NCBI GenBank assembly: GCA_019636835.1
Contig: JAHBWU010000013.1
Location: 1-57,493 of the forward strand
Direction of reading: 5' to 3'
Source of the DNA: Nitrospira sp.
Lineage (GTDB): Bacteria > Nitrospirota > Nitrospiria > Nitrospirales > Nitrospiraceae
Length of the DNA stretch: 57,493 bases
Shown here: piece after piece, positions 17,617 to 27,316 of the stretch
Layout of the letters: every line of letters begins with the position of its first letter
Numbering within the stretch: position 1 is the stretch's first letter
Translations under genes and position numbers: made by a program
Notes under the pieces: model-generated
The model's input: only the letters and a program-made list of their open reading frames with translations
Told to the model about the DNA's origin: nothing
The model's database searches: none

Positions 17617-18225
17617 TCACGGCACCATCACCACATCACCGCGCTGCAGGACGATGTTCTGCTCCAGATCTTTTCCTTTTCGCGCGTCGCCGTAGCGGAA
17701 CGGAAATACCATCTCATCAGGTCCATGATTCCGGCGAATGATCTTGATATCGTTCTCGGCGGCATAGGGCGTCAGCCCACCGGCCATGCTCAATGCCTGC
17801 AGCACATCCGTATTGTGCCCGGCCTGATACTCTCCCGGTTTGTTCACTCGACCCAGCACATAAATGCGATAGCTCTGCACTTTGAGCACGGTCACCGTCA
17901 CATTCGGGGTCGGAAGATATTTCGTCAGACGTTTCGTGATTTCGAAACGAACGTCTTCGGCCGTCCGTCCCGCGGCAACGATTTCTCCGATCAAGGGGAA
18001 GGTAATCATCCCGTCAGGCCGCACGACCATCTCCTGCGTCAGATGCTCGTCCTTCCACACGGCAACTTTGAGCACGTCTTCAGGGCCCAAAAGATATGCC
18101 GGCTCAGCATTCACAACTTCTGCCCGGAGATGCTGATCATGACCGAGCACTGATAGACAGACAGAAGCGAGTACGAACAAGGCACGGCTCGCCCAACTCC
18201 GGATACAGGCTTGCAACATGGTCAT
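17617..18225 (-). CDS. Wza-like polysaccharide export protein
   Basis: Periplasmic/outer-membrane exporter with one poly-export domain and a SLBB-like domain. After a signal peptide (ALFVLASVCLSVLGH), YLLGPEDVLKVAVWKDEHLTQEMVVRPDG is the poly-export signature; YRIYVLGRVNKPGEYQ and VLQALSMAGGLT are the SLBB repeat. At 202 residues it has the short form seen in exosortase loci. No lipobox Cys is evident. Its ATG shares one base with the TAA of prsT, so the two are coupled. Confidence 0.92.
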   Translation of the reverse strand: MTMLQACIRSWASRALFVLASVCLSVLGHDQHLRAEVVNAEPAYLLGPEDVLKVAVWKDEHLTQEMVVRPDGMITFPLIGEIVAAGRTAEDVRFEITKRLTKYLPTPNVTVTVLKVQSYRIYVLGRVNKPGEYQAGHNTDVLQALSMAGGLTPYAAENDIKIIRRNHGPDEMVFPFRYGDARKGKDLEQNIVLQRGDVVMVP

Positions 18226-20612
18226 TATCCCGCCGTTTCTTCGAGCAGTGCCTTGGCCTCATCCAAGCCGTCAAAGAGCGTTCCCGAGGCCACAGCCTTT
18301 TTCAGATGTGTGATGGCGTCCGGTCGCCTGCCGGCTTTCACATAGGCAGCGCCGAGGTGATAATTTAGAATCGGATGATCGGGCGCCATTGCCGAAGCCT
18401 GCTGCAACACCCGCACGGCATCGGCCCCGTGACCCAGCTTATGATGCGCCCACCCCAGAGTATCCAGTAAATACGGGTTGGATTTTTGCGATTCAAACCC
18501 ACGACTCAGCGCCAAGGCCCGCTCAAGACTCTGTGGGTCGCCCTTGTGGTCGACCAACGCCGCCGCGAGATTATTTGCCGCCACGAGCGACGTGGGAGCC
18601 TGCTTCAATACCATCTCGTAGTGACCGATGGCCTCGTCATGTCCACCTTGCGCGGACAGACTCATAGCCAATAGAAGCCGCAACTGCTCACTCTCTGGGC
18701 TTATTTCAAGACCTTTTCGAAGCACTGCATCACCTTCCGCCATATGTTTCTGTGCCTGGTGAAGACGTGCCAGATGGATCCATGGAGTAATCCATTTGGG
18801 ATTGATACGGGTGGCTGTCTCAAAGTGAGAAACCGCCACGGCAGGCTCTCCTTTCGTAAGCAACAATTCACCCAGAAATCCTGCGGCGAAAGGATGCTCC
18901 GGAGACTTGGCAAGAATAGTCTCCAGACGTTGCTGCGCCTGAGCCAAACGGCCGCGCCGCACATCCAGCTGCACGAGGGCAAGGAGCGGCTCAGGCGCCG
19001 AGGGTCGTTGTTGAGCCGCCTTTGTGTAAGCTGCCTCCGCAGAGTCCCACTGTTGTTGCGCAAGAGCCACGTGTCCCTCCGCCATGCTTGCGAGCGCTTC
19101 GTCCGCCCCGGCCCGGCGCAGCCGCTTGAGCGTCTCCTGGCTTTTATTCCAATCCTTTTCCTGCAGTTGCAGCTGAAAGAGCATGCCGAGGAGGGCCATA
19201 TTGCCTGGTTCTCGAGCAAGAAGCGGATCCAACCGCTGCTTTGCCTCCTTGAATTGGCCGGCTGCCGCATCAAGCCCCACCAACAAGGTCTGGGCCTCTA
19301 CCAGCGTCGGTTTGAACGCAAGGGCTTTATCCAAACTTTCACGGGCCAATGTCGGTTCTCCGGCCAGCAAATGGGCGCGGGCAAGAAGGACATGCCCTTC
19401 AGCCAGTTCCGGTTGATCTTTCAGAACAGAGCGAAAATCGAGAATGGCGTCTTTCCCATTTTTCCGTTGAAGCGCGATTTTCCCTCTCAGCAAGAGGGCA
19501 TCGCTGGAGCGTGCGCTGTCCTTGAGCACGGCTTGAACCTGCCGTTCAGCTTCCTCGATTTTCCCTTCAGCCCAATCCAAATTCGCAAGCTTCACTTGCG
19601 CTTCGTAGGCTTCAGGCTTTCCTGCAAATGCCGTTTCCATTTCCCGATAGAGCTCACGCGCCTTTTCGACCCGGCGAGTCGATTCGTAGACGCTGCCCAG
19701 AGTGAACCAGAATTTACCCTTGTGTGGCTGCTCCTTTCGCGCTTGTTGCAACACAGCTTCACCCTGTTCTACCCCGCGCCGCTTTCCCATATACTCAGCC
19801 AAGGCCAACCAGCGCTTCTCGTTTTCCGGTTCCGCTCGAATCGCTTCCCGCAAGATGGCCTCGGCCTTCTCATATTGTTGCTGCCCGTCATAGAACGCGA
19901 CTTGGCGCAATTGGTGACTGAAAACGGTCGGCTCCAATTTGACGATGTTCGCCAGTATCGTCTCGGCCTCCGTCTTTTGACCTTGCTTGATCAACATAGT
20001 GGCCAGTACATCCAACAATTCAAGATTGTCCGGATGGGCCTCCAAGGCCCGGCGCAGAAATGGGATGGCCTCTCTCTCCCGCTGAACCGACGTATAGAGC
20101 GCCGTGATGAGCAATGCCGCATCGACCTCCGTTGGGGCGGCGGCAACCAGTTGTTCCGCCTGCCCGACCGCCTCTTTGACACGGTCCGAGAGGGCCGTGA
20201 CGGCGATCTTGCTCGCCTGAGCCGAAACATGCCCGGGGTTTTTGGCCAACAGCCGATCTGTGATCTGCGTCGCTTGATCCAACGCCCGCATTTCGAGGTA
20301 GTACTTCGCCAGTTTGATCTGAGCCCGATCATGATCAGGGTTGAGTTCCACGACTTGCCGGTAACCGGCAAACGCATTCCGCCAGTTTTGTTCTTTTTCT
20401 TCGACCTGCGCAGACAGAAAGTAGGCCTCGACATCCTTGGGATCGATTTGGAGCACGTTCCTCAGGGCGATTCGGGCTTTGGGGAAATTCCCCTCTTGAA
20501 AATACTCTTGCGCCTTCAAAAGATATTTGGCCTTACGCTCTTCGGCGCCTCCGCACGAGCTTAGGCCCGCGGCGACAATGAGGATCAGTCCAAGAACGAT
20601 ATAGGGCTTCAT
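18225..20612 (-). CDS. prsT: PrsT-like TPR lipoprotein of exosortase exopolysaccharide loci
   Basis: A 795-residue protein made almost entirely of TPR repeats (about 20), starting after a lipoprotein signal peptide with lipobox AGLSSC. Repeats such as AQEYFQEGNFPKARIALRNVLQIDP are regular to the end. This length, lipobox and position match the PEP-CTERM-system TPR protein PrsT. It probably scaffolds export or the protein-polysaccharide interaction at a membrane surface. The start MKPYIVLG is preceded by AGAGGAGAGAAAAG, so the longer upstream frame is rejected. Confidence 0.9.
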   Translation of the reverse strand: MKPYIVLGLILIVAAGLSSCGGAEERKAKYLLKAQEYFQEGNFPKARIALRNVLQIDPKDVEAYFLSAQVEEKEQNWRNAFAGYRQVVELNPDHDRAQIKLAKYYLEMRALDQATQITDRLLAKNPGHVSAQASKIAVTALSDRVKEAVGQAEQLVAAAPTEVDAALLITALYTSVQREREAIPFLRRALEAHPDNLELLDVLATMLIKQGQKTEAETILANIVKLEPTVFSHQLRQVAFYDGQQQYEKAEAILREAIRAEPENEKRWLALAEYMGKRRGVEQGEAVLQQARKEQPHKGKFWFTLGSVYESTRRVEKARELYREMETAFAGKPEAYEAQVKLANLDWAEGKIEEAERQVQAVLKDSARSSDALLLRGKIALQRKNGKDAILDFRSVLKDQPELAEGHVLLARAHLLAGEPTLARESLDKALAFKPTLVEAQTLLVGLDAAAGQFKEAKQRLDPLLAREPGNMALLGMLFQLQLQEKDWNKSQETLKRLRRAGADEALASMAEGHVALAQQQWDSAEAAYTKAAQQRPSAPEPLLALVQLDVRRGRLAQAQQRLETILAKSPEHPFAAGFLGELLLTKGEPAVAVSHFETATRINPKWITPWIHLARLHQAQKHMAEGDAVLRKGLEISPESEQLRLLLAMSLSAQGGHDEAIGHYEMVLKQAPTSLVAANNLAAALVDHKGDPQSLERALALSRGFESQKSNPYLLDTLGWAHHKLGHGADAVRVLQQASAMAPDHPILNYHLGAAYVKAGRRPDAITHLKKAVASGTLFDGLDEAKALLEETAG

Positions 20613-20635
20613 CTTTTCTCTCCTCTTACGCGCAA

Positions 20636-22264
20636 TTACGGCCACCATGCGCGCAGCATGACACCCGCCAGCATCACCAGAGCTACCATGCCGAGACGCG
20701 TAACCGCGGACGAGCGCATGTCCAGCAACAATTCGAACGCAAAAAACAGCACGATCAACTTCGCCGCCAGCAGACCCATCGCCACCTCACCGACGGCCAT
20801 CCCTGGGAGAAACGGCATGATACCCGCGAGCAGGATGATGAGGTAATCGAGAGGCGTGGTTTGAAACCGTTCCTCGCCTGCCAATCGAATGGCAAGGACT
20901 ACCAGGATCGCCAGGACGGCAATGCAAAGGTTTACAGGAGTCACGACTTGAATCATGATGTCGCGGGGAAACAGATCGCCGTAGTACATCAAGCACGTGC
21001 TGCCGATATACAAGGCGGCACGCACCGCCCATGGAGTTGCGGAGGGAAGGAAGAACGAGAGCAGCACAGCAAGCGCCAGGGCTCCCGCTATGATCCCCGC
21101 ATCGACGGGAATCTCCCGTGGTGCGGCAATGGATCCGATCAAATACAGCGGGACGGTCACATACAAGAGGGTGAGGGATACCTCACCGATCTCCCATCGT
21201 CTTGACAGACGCCGTTCCGCGAGCGGAGAAACAGAGTCCAAACGAGGGCGATCCGAATTCGTTCCCCGCGGCGCACACACAAAGAGGCTTAACAGTACGA
21301 CGGCAAACAGCAGGTACACCACAGCCAACACGATATCCGTCTGCCAACGCAGGAGATAGGCACAACCGACCATCATGGCATGGCCCACATAGATGACCGT
21401 TACCGCCTGCCCGTGCGTGAGCCCGAAGGCCAGCAATCTATAGTGGATATGGCTCCGATCGCCGATGAACGGTGAGCGCCCTTGAGCATAGCGGTAGACC
21501 ATGACCCCGATCGTATCGAGCAAAGGGACCCCCCAAATGAAGAGCGCCAGCAAGGGGCTGTAGGCCGTCCGCGTCGCGTCGGTCAGCAGAATGGCGGCGA
21601 CCGCCAAGTAATGTCCCAGAAATTGACTGCCGGCATCGCCCATGAAAATTCTAGCCGGATGGGTATTGAATCGGAGAAACCCGAGCAGGCCGCCCAAAAC
21701 CGACACGGTCAACAGGACCAGCAGGGGTTCGTTGGCTTGATAGGCCAAGTACGCCATACCGGCAAAGCTGATGAGCGACAAGCCTCCCGCCAGGCCATCG
21801 AGTCCATCCGAAAGATTGACGGCGTTCGTGACGCAGACAATCACCATCAAAGTGAGAGGGACCGAGATCCAGGCAGGGATGAGGACATCGTCCAGGAAAG
21901 GAAGTGAAGAAAGGCGGATTCCGGCGAATCCGACGACGATGACTGCGGCCAGAATCTGTCCGGCGAATTTCACCCGATAGCTCAGCCCGACGCGATCATC
22001 CCAGATTCCGAACAAAAGGATAACCGCTCCGCCGAGCAGGCTGGAAACAATCAGCCGATCTTTCGGTGCCAAGACCAGGACGGCCGCGAACGTGGCGATG
22101 GCGAAGGCGATCCCGCCGACCTTTGCGATGGGCTCGCGATGCGCATGCCGCTCACGCGGCACATCGATGAATTGCAGCCGCCCTGCGGAGGCTGCCAGTG
22201 TCGGAATCAGCGCCATGCAAACAATCAAGGATCCCATAAAACTGAAGAACAAGAGCGAGCCCAT
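20636..22264 (-). CDS. polyprenyl-phosphate sugar-1-phosphate transferase (WecA/MraY type)
   Basis: Begins repeat-unit synthesis by moving a sugar-1-phosphate from a UDP-sugar to undecaprenyl phosphate. The first ~340 of 542 residues have the family's motifs: FIDVPRERHAHREPIAKVGG, GIWDDR, the catalytic NAVNLSDGLDGLAGG, ARIFMGDAGSQFLG and the HIHYRLLAFGL His motif. The remaining ~200 residues are an extra hydrophobic domain with about six helices not found in WecA. The start at MGSLLFF follows GAGGTGTGGTGAC. It lies directly behind the exosortase gene. Confidence 0.93.
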   Translation of the reverse strand: MGSLLFFSFMGSLIVCMALIPTLAASAGRLQFIDVPRERHAHREPIAKVGGIAFAIATFAAVLVLAPKDRLIVSSLLGGAVILLFGIWDDRVGLSYRVKFAGQILAAVIVVGFAGIRLSSLPFLDDVLIPAWISVPLTLMVIVCVTNAVNLSDGLDGLAGGLSLISFAGMAYLAYQANEPLLVLLTVSVLGGLLGFLRFNTHPARIFMGDAGSQFLGHYLAVAAILLTDATRTAYSPLLALFIWGVPLLDTIGVMVYRYAQGRSPFIGDRSHIHYRLLAFGLTHGQAVTVIYVGHAMMVGCAYLLRWQTDIVLAVVYLLFAVVLLSLFVCAPRGTNSDRPRLDSVSPLAERRLSRRWEIGEVSLTLLYVTVPLYLIGSIAAPREIPVDAGIIAGALALAVLLSFFLPSATPWAVRAALYIGSTCLMYYGDLFPRDIMIQVVTPVNLCIAVLAILVVLAIRLAGEERFQTTPLDYLIILLAGIMPFLPGMAVGEVAMGLLAAKLIVLFFAFELLLDMRSSAVTRLGMVALVMLAGVMLRAWWP

Positions 22265-22275
22265 GTCACCACACC

Positions 22276-23898
22276 TCAATCCGGAACATAACGGCTCAAC
22301 AACGGCGTCACGAGACCGGACAAATCCTGTAACCGCTTATCAACAGCCGCTTCGCTCTCACCGGCACGGACGATAGATGTCAGACGGACGAGGGCTCCAT
22401 CCGCGCGGCCCCTCGTCAAGGAATCCCAGAAGAGAAAAAACTTCACCAAGTACTCGCTGGTGATCCAGCGGTCGCGTTGTTTGAACCAGTAGTACACAAT
22501 TTGCTTTTGACCGCCCTTTTGAATCACAACTCGATTGATTTCTTGCCCTGACGCCGGTCCTGAAACACGTTCCATCCGCAGCGGTTCGAAAGACGTGATT
22601 TCCCACCCTCCCCCTGGAATACACTGTCTTGGCGAGTGAGAGGACCGACCTTTCTTTGGAGACTGATAATAGGCGACATACACATTGACGGGGGGTTGAT
22701 CGATTGCGGTGTAATCGGCCAGTACATAATCGTCCAGTTGCAGTGCATCGAGATACTGTCGTTCGAGCGGCGAAGAAACGCCTTGCCAGACATCAAGTTG
22801 CAAAGGAAAGTCCGCAAAGGATTGTCTCTCAGGGGGGGGGAACTCCTGTGGCACGAGCAATGTAGCCACCGGTACGCTGAGAGCAAGGAGAGCCAGCCCT
22901 GTAGAAAGGGGTGCCAGCGACATACGGATACCGGACGAGTAGACGGTTTGATGGCCTGGTTCGGGCAGTCCGATCAATTGCACAAAGGGACGGGGAGGCC
23001 CCATAGAGCCCACTCGCGCGAGGAGCCACATTTCCACGCAGAGCAAACCCAGACTCGCGACAAAGATGACCCAACCTTCGAAGAAATGGGTAAACCCCTC
23101 GGCCGCGCCCGATCCATATTGTTCCACCAACACGCCGATGACGCCGATCCGAAAGCCGTTCAACAGAATTGAAATTGGGATGCTCGACAGCACGAGCACG
23201 ACCCGTTTCCAGGCCGATTCGCGGTAGAGATAGGCTCCCAGAATGGTCAGAGTGGTAAGCGGAAATAGATAGCGAAGCCCACTGCAGGCTTCCACGACCT
23301 GTAGTTGAATCCGTCCCAGATCAATGACATTGCCGTCCCGGAACGCCATGACACCGATCGATTGGAGAAATCCGATCCCCAAGGCCGACGACCAGAGCTG
23401 GAGTCGGCTCGAAAGCTCGTATTGCAGAAATGTCGGTGGTGGAATAGCCGCGAGGAGATAGAACAGTGGGAAGGCTATCTGGCGGATGCCGGACAGTCCG
23501 ATTGCACAGGTCAGCATTCCGACAATCACCAGCCAGAAGGACAGATGCACGACCGCATACATCGAAGCAAATTGTCCCACGGCATATACGAACAACCCTG
23601 TCATGACGATCGGGATCCCCCACCATTGGGCATATGGCACGATCGATTGGATCCGTCCCCATCTCATCCAAATCATGTAGAGGGAAATCAGCGGAATAAA
23701 CGGGCCATGGCTGTTGTTATCCTCGAGCCACGCTTCCCCCAAAAATCGAAGACTGTCCGCGTAGAGATAGCCGAGGATTGTCGCGGCAACGGCGAGAAAA
23801 ACCCACAGAATCGAGCTCCTTCGGTTCAGAGAAAAAGGATCCAAGTTTAGGTCCGAAGAAGGTGTCGAGGTACTGAAAATCGTAGGCTGAGTGGACAT
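22276..23898 (-). CDS. exosortase with fused EpsI domain
   Basis: Membrane transpeptidase thought to cut PEP-CTERM-type sorting signals. Residues ~30-300 hold eight or so helices and the catalytic triad: Cys ~205 in VVEACSGLRYLFP, Arg ~250 in NGFRIGV and His ~271 in THFFEGW. Residues ~320-540 are an EpsI-like periplasmic domain with HSPRQCIPGGGWE. It is closest to exosortase A-type (EpsH) proteins of exopolysaccharide loci; subtype not decided. Start MSTQP follows GTGGGAGCCATA; an upstream GTG is less likely. It heads the third unit, about 70 bp downstream of the shared TTAACA element. Confidence 0.93.
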   Translation of the reverse strand: MSTQPTIFSTSTPSSDLNLDPFSLNRRSSILWVFLAVAATILGYLYADSLRFLGEAWLEDNNSHGPFIPLISLYMIWMRWGRIQSIVPYAQWWGIPIVMTGLFVYAVGQFASMYAVVHLSFWLVIVGMLTCAIGLSGIRQIAFPLFYLLAAIPPPTFLQYELSSRLQLWSSALGIGFLQSIGVMAFRDGNVIDLGRIQLQVVEACSGLRYLFPLTTLTILGAYLYRESAWKRVVLVLSSIPISILLNGFRIGVIGVLVEQYGSGAAEGFTHFFEGWVIFVASLGLLCVEMWLLARVGSMGPPRPFVQLIGLPEPGHQTVYSSGIRMSLAPLSTGLALLALSVPVATLLVPQEFPPPERQSFADFPLQLDVWQGVSSPLERQYLDALQLDDYVLADYTAIDQPPVNVYVAYYQSPKKGRSSHSPRQCIPGGGWEITSFEPLRMERVSGPASGQEINRVVIQKGGQKQIVYYWFKQRDRWITSEYLVKFFLFWDSLTRGRADGALVRLTSIVRAGESEAAVDKRLQDLSGLVTPLLSRYVPD

Positions 23899-23967
23899 TA
23901 TGGCTCCCACCGAATTGTTCGAAAGAGGAGTCTATCGTCGGTCGATTGCCGAGTGGCCACGCGAGTC

Positions 23968-23994
23968 TCAAGTTTGTGTTAACAGATTGTTAAA
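23968..23994 (-). promoter_or_regulatory. shared TTAACA tandem element, exosortase unit
   Basis: On the minus strand: TTAACA-N5-TTAACA with exact 11-base period, followed by CAAACTTGA, whose TTGA could be a -35. Near-identical elements stand before the two other exopolysaccharide units (27157-27183 and 34707-34733). The pattern fits an OmpR/PhoP-family box. Confidence 0.7.
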
Positions 23995-24014
23995 AAACGG
24001 ATAGCGATGAAGAA

Positions 24015-24920
24015 TTAATGTATGGGGAGGCTGTTCGGACGGTCAGGGGAATCAGAATTGATGTGTCTCATGAAACGTTTGGTCACCTGCCACCAGGGAG
24101 CTGCTTCGTTCCAAGGTTCCGGCCCATGTTTTCCAACTCCACCCCAGATCACAACTCCATCCGCATGTTGCGCTACCGTATTCAACTGAATCTCCCAATA
24201 GTCCGCGTCCAGATGGCGATGGCCGAGCTCTCGGTTTGACTCATGGTACTGAGGCCAGAGAAACGCATAGACGGGCTTGCCGTTCGCTTTGCGTCGAGCT
24301 TCACGAAGTTGCGCGACAGCGTAGGTGACCCAGCCTTGCCGGTCCGGATAGAAGGTATAAATGGAGGGAAACAGCGCGTCGACCTGGGCGACGATCCCGT
24401 CCAACCGGTCATTCTCACGTTGCCAAGCATGATAGTCTTTGTGCGAGGGACCGCGAATCGCCCGCCAATAGTCTCGAATCGGAATAGTGCTGTAAACTCC
24501 GATAGAGACGTTGGGCGCCTCGCTCCTCATCCATGACAGGACGGAGACGAATTTGTCGATAGTCGCCTGCACCGTGCTCATCTCTCCCCTCACCGGCCAT
24601 CGCTCGATGTCGACGATAACCGGACCAGAAGTCTTGCTTAGGTCATTTGCGATAGCTCGTATCGTAGGCTCCAAAGGCACGGCAGTCCGCGACCGGTCGT
24701 TTGGAAGCAAGCGAGATTCGTAGAGGAGCGTAATGGGGCGTAAAGGATACCCCGTAAAAGAGGGCTTGTTTTTGTAGAGGGTCGCATCGAACATAAGAAA
24801 CGGTCGTTGAACGGCGGCGCCGGTGGCCTCCGCCTCGGCCGGCGAGAAACGCCCGATCGCTCCAACCAAAACAAGCCCTGCCACCAAGAACCCGGTGAAT
24901 CTAAACATCGGGTGGAGCAT
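24015..24920 (-). CDS. secreted TIM-barrel-like, putative glycoside hydrolase
   Basis: A 301-residue secreted protein (signal peptide FTGFLVAGLVLVGAIG...AEA). Features resemble hyaluronidase-like or GH-type barrels: GPVIVDIERWPVRG with an acidic pair, NVSIGVYSTIPIRDYWRAI, ALFPSIYTFYPDRQGWV, PVYAFLWPQYHES and ADGVVIWGGVGKHG. These alternating strand ends suggest sugar hydrolysis or binding, but I cannot name the family. It closes the second unit, overlapping the GT4 gene by one base. The start follows AGGAGGAAAATG; the ATG three bases upstream is also possible. It may trim or modify the polymer outside the cytoplasm. Confidence 0.7.
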   Translation of the reverse strand: MLHPMFRFTGFLVAGLVLVGAIGRFSPAEAEATGAAVQRPFLMFDATLYKNKPSFTGYPLRPITLLYESRLLPNDRSRTAVPLEPTIRAIANDLSKTSGPVIVDIERWPVRGEMSTVQATIDKFVSVLSWMRSEAPNVSIGVYSTIPIRDYWRAIRGPSHKDYHAWQRENDRLDGIVAQVDALFPSIYTFYPDRQGWVTYAVAQLREARRKANGKPVYAFLWPQYHESNRELGHRHLDADYWEIQLNTVAQHADGVVIWGGVGKHGPEPWNEAAPWWQVTKRFMRHINSDSPDRPNSLPIH

Positions 24921-26215
24921 CATTTTCCTCCTACAACAACCGGTTGATCGAGCGCATCTTCGGCATTCATCGAAGGAACACCGGTTGATGCCGATTCCAA
25001 CAGCAAACGCCAGCTGTCGAGGGCATGGGAACGCGAATAGTGTCGATCGAATGCTCGCCGCGCGCACAAACCCGCATCGAGGACCTCAGGTCCTCGGTGG
25101 GACAGTCGGAGAATGCAGTTCGTCAAGGCGTCGACCTCGCCTACACAGAAGCTCCATCCACATTGTTCGCGCTGGAGAATCCTGGCGATTTCCCCGTCAG
25201 GGTCGCCGATGTGAATGATCGGACGTCCCGCCGCCGCTATCCCGTAAAACTTGCTCGGCACGATCAACCCTTCCAACGTCGGCCGCAACGACACGAAATG
25301 CACGTCCGGTACGCTCAAACTCCAGCGCAACCGATCGGCGGACTGATAGGGGTGAAACTGCACATTCGTCAAACCGCGCCGCGTCACCTCCGATACCACC
25401 CACTGACGAGCAATCCCATCACCGATAAACACAAAGACGATCTCGTCGTCGGCTTTTAGCCTGTCCGCCGCGTCGATCATGGTCTTGAACTCGTGCACAT
25501 GACCCATATTCCCCGAGTATCCGAGTACAAACTTGCCGTCGAGCCGCCACTCCCGGACAAGCGGGTTGTCCCGTTTATCGATCGGTCGGATGGCATCGCC
25601 GTCCGCCCAGTTCGCGATGACTGTAATCCGATCGGAAGGGATACCTTCGCCACGGAGTCGCTCCGCCATGATCTCCCCTAACACCACATTCGATCGTCCG
25701 ACACGGAATGACCGGTTGCGTAACCGCTTCAGCATCGGAGCCGCGAATCGCACGCCATACACTTTCATCGAAGTGGCGACCTCCGGGAACAGATCTTGGA
25801 CCCAATTGACCAAGACACCCCGCTTGATCCTCACGGCCCAGGCGGCACAGACCGACATCATCGGCGGGTCGGTCTTGGCCACCACGACGTCACCTGATTG
25901 GATCAAACGCAACAGTCGCCATGTGGCTCCGGTATAAAACGTCAGGTAGTCGATCATCCGACCCCACAGCCTGGCTCGCCCGAAGCGCGAGGTTTGCACT
26001 CGATGGACATGAACCCCGCGGATGGACTCGTTGGCGGGAAGAGATGCCTTGGGATTCCCATACAGCTGACAACCGGTAATCACATGGATATCCTGACCGC
26101 GTGAGGCAAGATCGAAGGCCAAGTCGCTCAAGAGCTGGCTGGTTGCCGAATGATCCGGATAGAAGTAGCGGTTGACGAAAATCGTCTTAGGCACAGGTGC
26201 AGAGACGGTAGGCAT
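24920..26215 (-). CDS. glycosyltransferase family 4, WcaI-like
   Basis: Cytoplasmic GT-B glycosyltransferase of 431 residues. The N-terminal domain starts IFVNRYFYPDHSATSQLLSDLAFDLASRG, as in WcaI-like enzymes of colanic acid-type synthesis. The C-terminal nucleotide-sugar domain has FVLGYSGNMGHVHEF, IVFVFIGDGIARQWV and SLRPTLEGLIVPSKFYGIAAAGRPII with the donor-binding acidic residue region. Ribosome binding site GAGG lies 6 bases upstream. Third from last of the repeat-unit assembly genes; it follows the GT2 gene by 17 bp. Confidence 0.9.
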   Translation of the reverse strand: MPTVSAPVPKTIFVNRYFYPDHSATSQLLSDLAFDLASRGQDIHVITGCQLYGNPKASLPANESIRGVHVHRVQTSRFGRARLWGRMIDYLTFYTGATWRLLRLIQSGDVVVAKTDPPMMSVCAAWAVRIKRGVLVNWVQDLFPEVATSMKVYGVRFAAPMLKRLRNRSFRVGRSNVVLGEIMAERLRGEGIPSDRITVIANWADGDAIRPIDKRDNPLVREWRLDGKFVLGYSGNMGHVHEFKTMIDAADRLKADDEIVFVFIGDGIARQWVVSEVTRRGLTNVQFHPYQSADRLRWSLSVPDVHFVSLRPTLEGLIVPSKFYGIAAAGRPIIHIGDPDGEIARILQREQCGWSFCVGEVDALTNCILRLSHRGPEVLDAGLCARRAFDRHYSRSHALDSWRLLLESASTGVPSMNAEDALDQPVVVGGK

Positions 26216-26232
26216 CGCCGCCTCGGTTCCTT

Positions 26233-27063
26233 TCAGGTTGGAAGCCCTCGCTGGTGCCGTTCAAGTTCGCGCATCTTCAATACGATCATGTATTCGTAAA
26301 ACGCTTGGAGGACACAATAGGTAAACCCTGCCCGCCCGTCGAGCCAACCTCGCTGCCACACGTAGAAATAGAGAAACTTGATCAGCGGCCTCCATGGCAG
26401 CCGAAAAGACAAATTCTTGAGCGCTCGACGGCGCAGCGCTGGGTCGGCGGCGAAAATCCCTGGTTCATCTGCCGCATGCTGGTGGATCAACTTCATCCCT
26501 TCCTGCGCCTCTAACTGGGAGTAGCGGTTATGCTTCTCGATCCATTCAGAAATCCCCTTGCTGAAATTGTAGTGAATCAGCATGCCGGTCAGATATCCAT
26601 GCGGCCCATCAATCACGGGCACGGGGTTTACCAGCCGCTGGAACCGGACATATGTAGGGCGAAAGAACCGCATAATGAGCCCCGGCGGCATCGCATGTTT
26701 AATCCACCGACCCATGAACATATTCCGCCTTCCACAGTAATACGCGACACGAATACGTTTCGCATCCTCTGCAATGGCCAGCAGTTCTTCCTTGAGATCT
26801 TCGGTCATCCGTTCATCGGCATCGAGGTAAAACACCCAGGGATGCTCGAAGGGAATGTGTTCAAGCGCCCAATTCTGATGGGCAGACCAATTGTCGAAGC
26901 GGCGTTGGACGATACGAGCTCCCATCTCTTCCGCAATCTTCACTGTCCGATCGCTGCTGAAGGAATCCAGCACGACGATATCGTCGGACCATTTCACCGA
27001 GTTAATGCAGTCGGCAATATTGCTTTCTTCGTTCAACGTGAGGATGAGAATTGAGACACTCAT
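26233..27063 (-). CDS. glycosyltransferase family 2, WaaE/KdtX-like
   Basis: A 276-residue GT-A enzyme. The N-terminus SVSILILTLNEESNIADCINSVKWSDDIVVLDSFSSDRT and the metal-binding DADERM motif (about residue 97) are those of the WaaE/KdtX-like beta-1,4-glucosyltransferase group. The C-terminus is basic and amphipathic (RLPWRPLIKFLYFYVWQRGWLDGRAG), compatible with membrane association. It heads the second unit, about 94 bp downstream of a TTAACA element. Confidence 0.92.
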   Translation of the reverse strand: MSVSILILTLNEESNIADCINSVKWSDDIVVLDSFSSDRTVKIAEEMGARIVQRRFDNWSAHQNWALEHIPFEHPWVFYLDADERMTEDLKEELLAIAEDAKRIRVAYYCGRRNMFMGRWIKHAMPPGLIMRFFRPTYVRFQRLVNPVPVIDGPHGYLTGMLIHYNFSKGISEWIEKHNRYSQLEAQEGMKLIHQHAADEPGIFAADPALRRRALKNLSFRLPWRPLIKFLYFYVWQRGWLDGRAGFTYCVLQAFYEYMIVLKMRELERHQRGLPT

Positions 27064-27156
27064 GCGTACAGACCTGTACTACCTTGGGATTTCCAAGCTC
27101 GCCGCTTGGGACGGCAAAGTCTACGCTTTGAGGAGATAGAAGGGGCGACAGCTACG

Positions 27157-27183
27157 TCAAGTTTGTGTTATCCGAATGTTAAA
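27157..27183 (-). promoter_or_regulatory. shared TTAACA tandem element, GT2 unit
   Basis: Minus strand: TTAACA-N5-ATAACA with 11-base period, followed by CAAACTTGAC. TTGACG could be a -35 with TATCTC 16 bases on as a weak -10. Same arrangement as at 23968 and 34707. Confidence 0.65.
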
Positions 27184-27316
27184 TGCGACAAGAAGAGATG
27201 GCATAGCTCCACGATGTCGAATGAACCGATGATGATCGAACGGCAACGGCGAGGCCTTTTCGACGAACAAATCAGCAGATTGGGGGCGCGGCTTGAGGCA
27301 AGTGTGCGTGATGGCC

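Noticed and set aside
18744..20564. A 606-codon plus-strand frame opposite prsT
   Set aside because: Antisense to regular TPR repeats; no recognisable domain.
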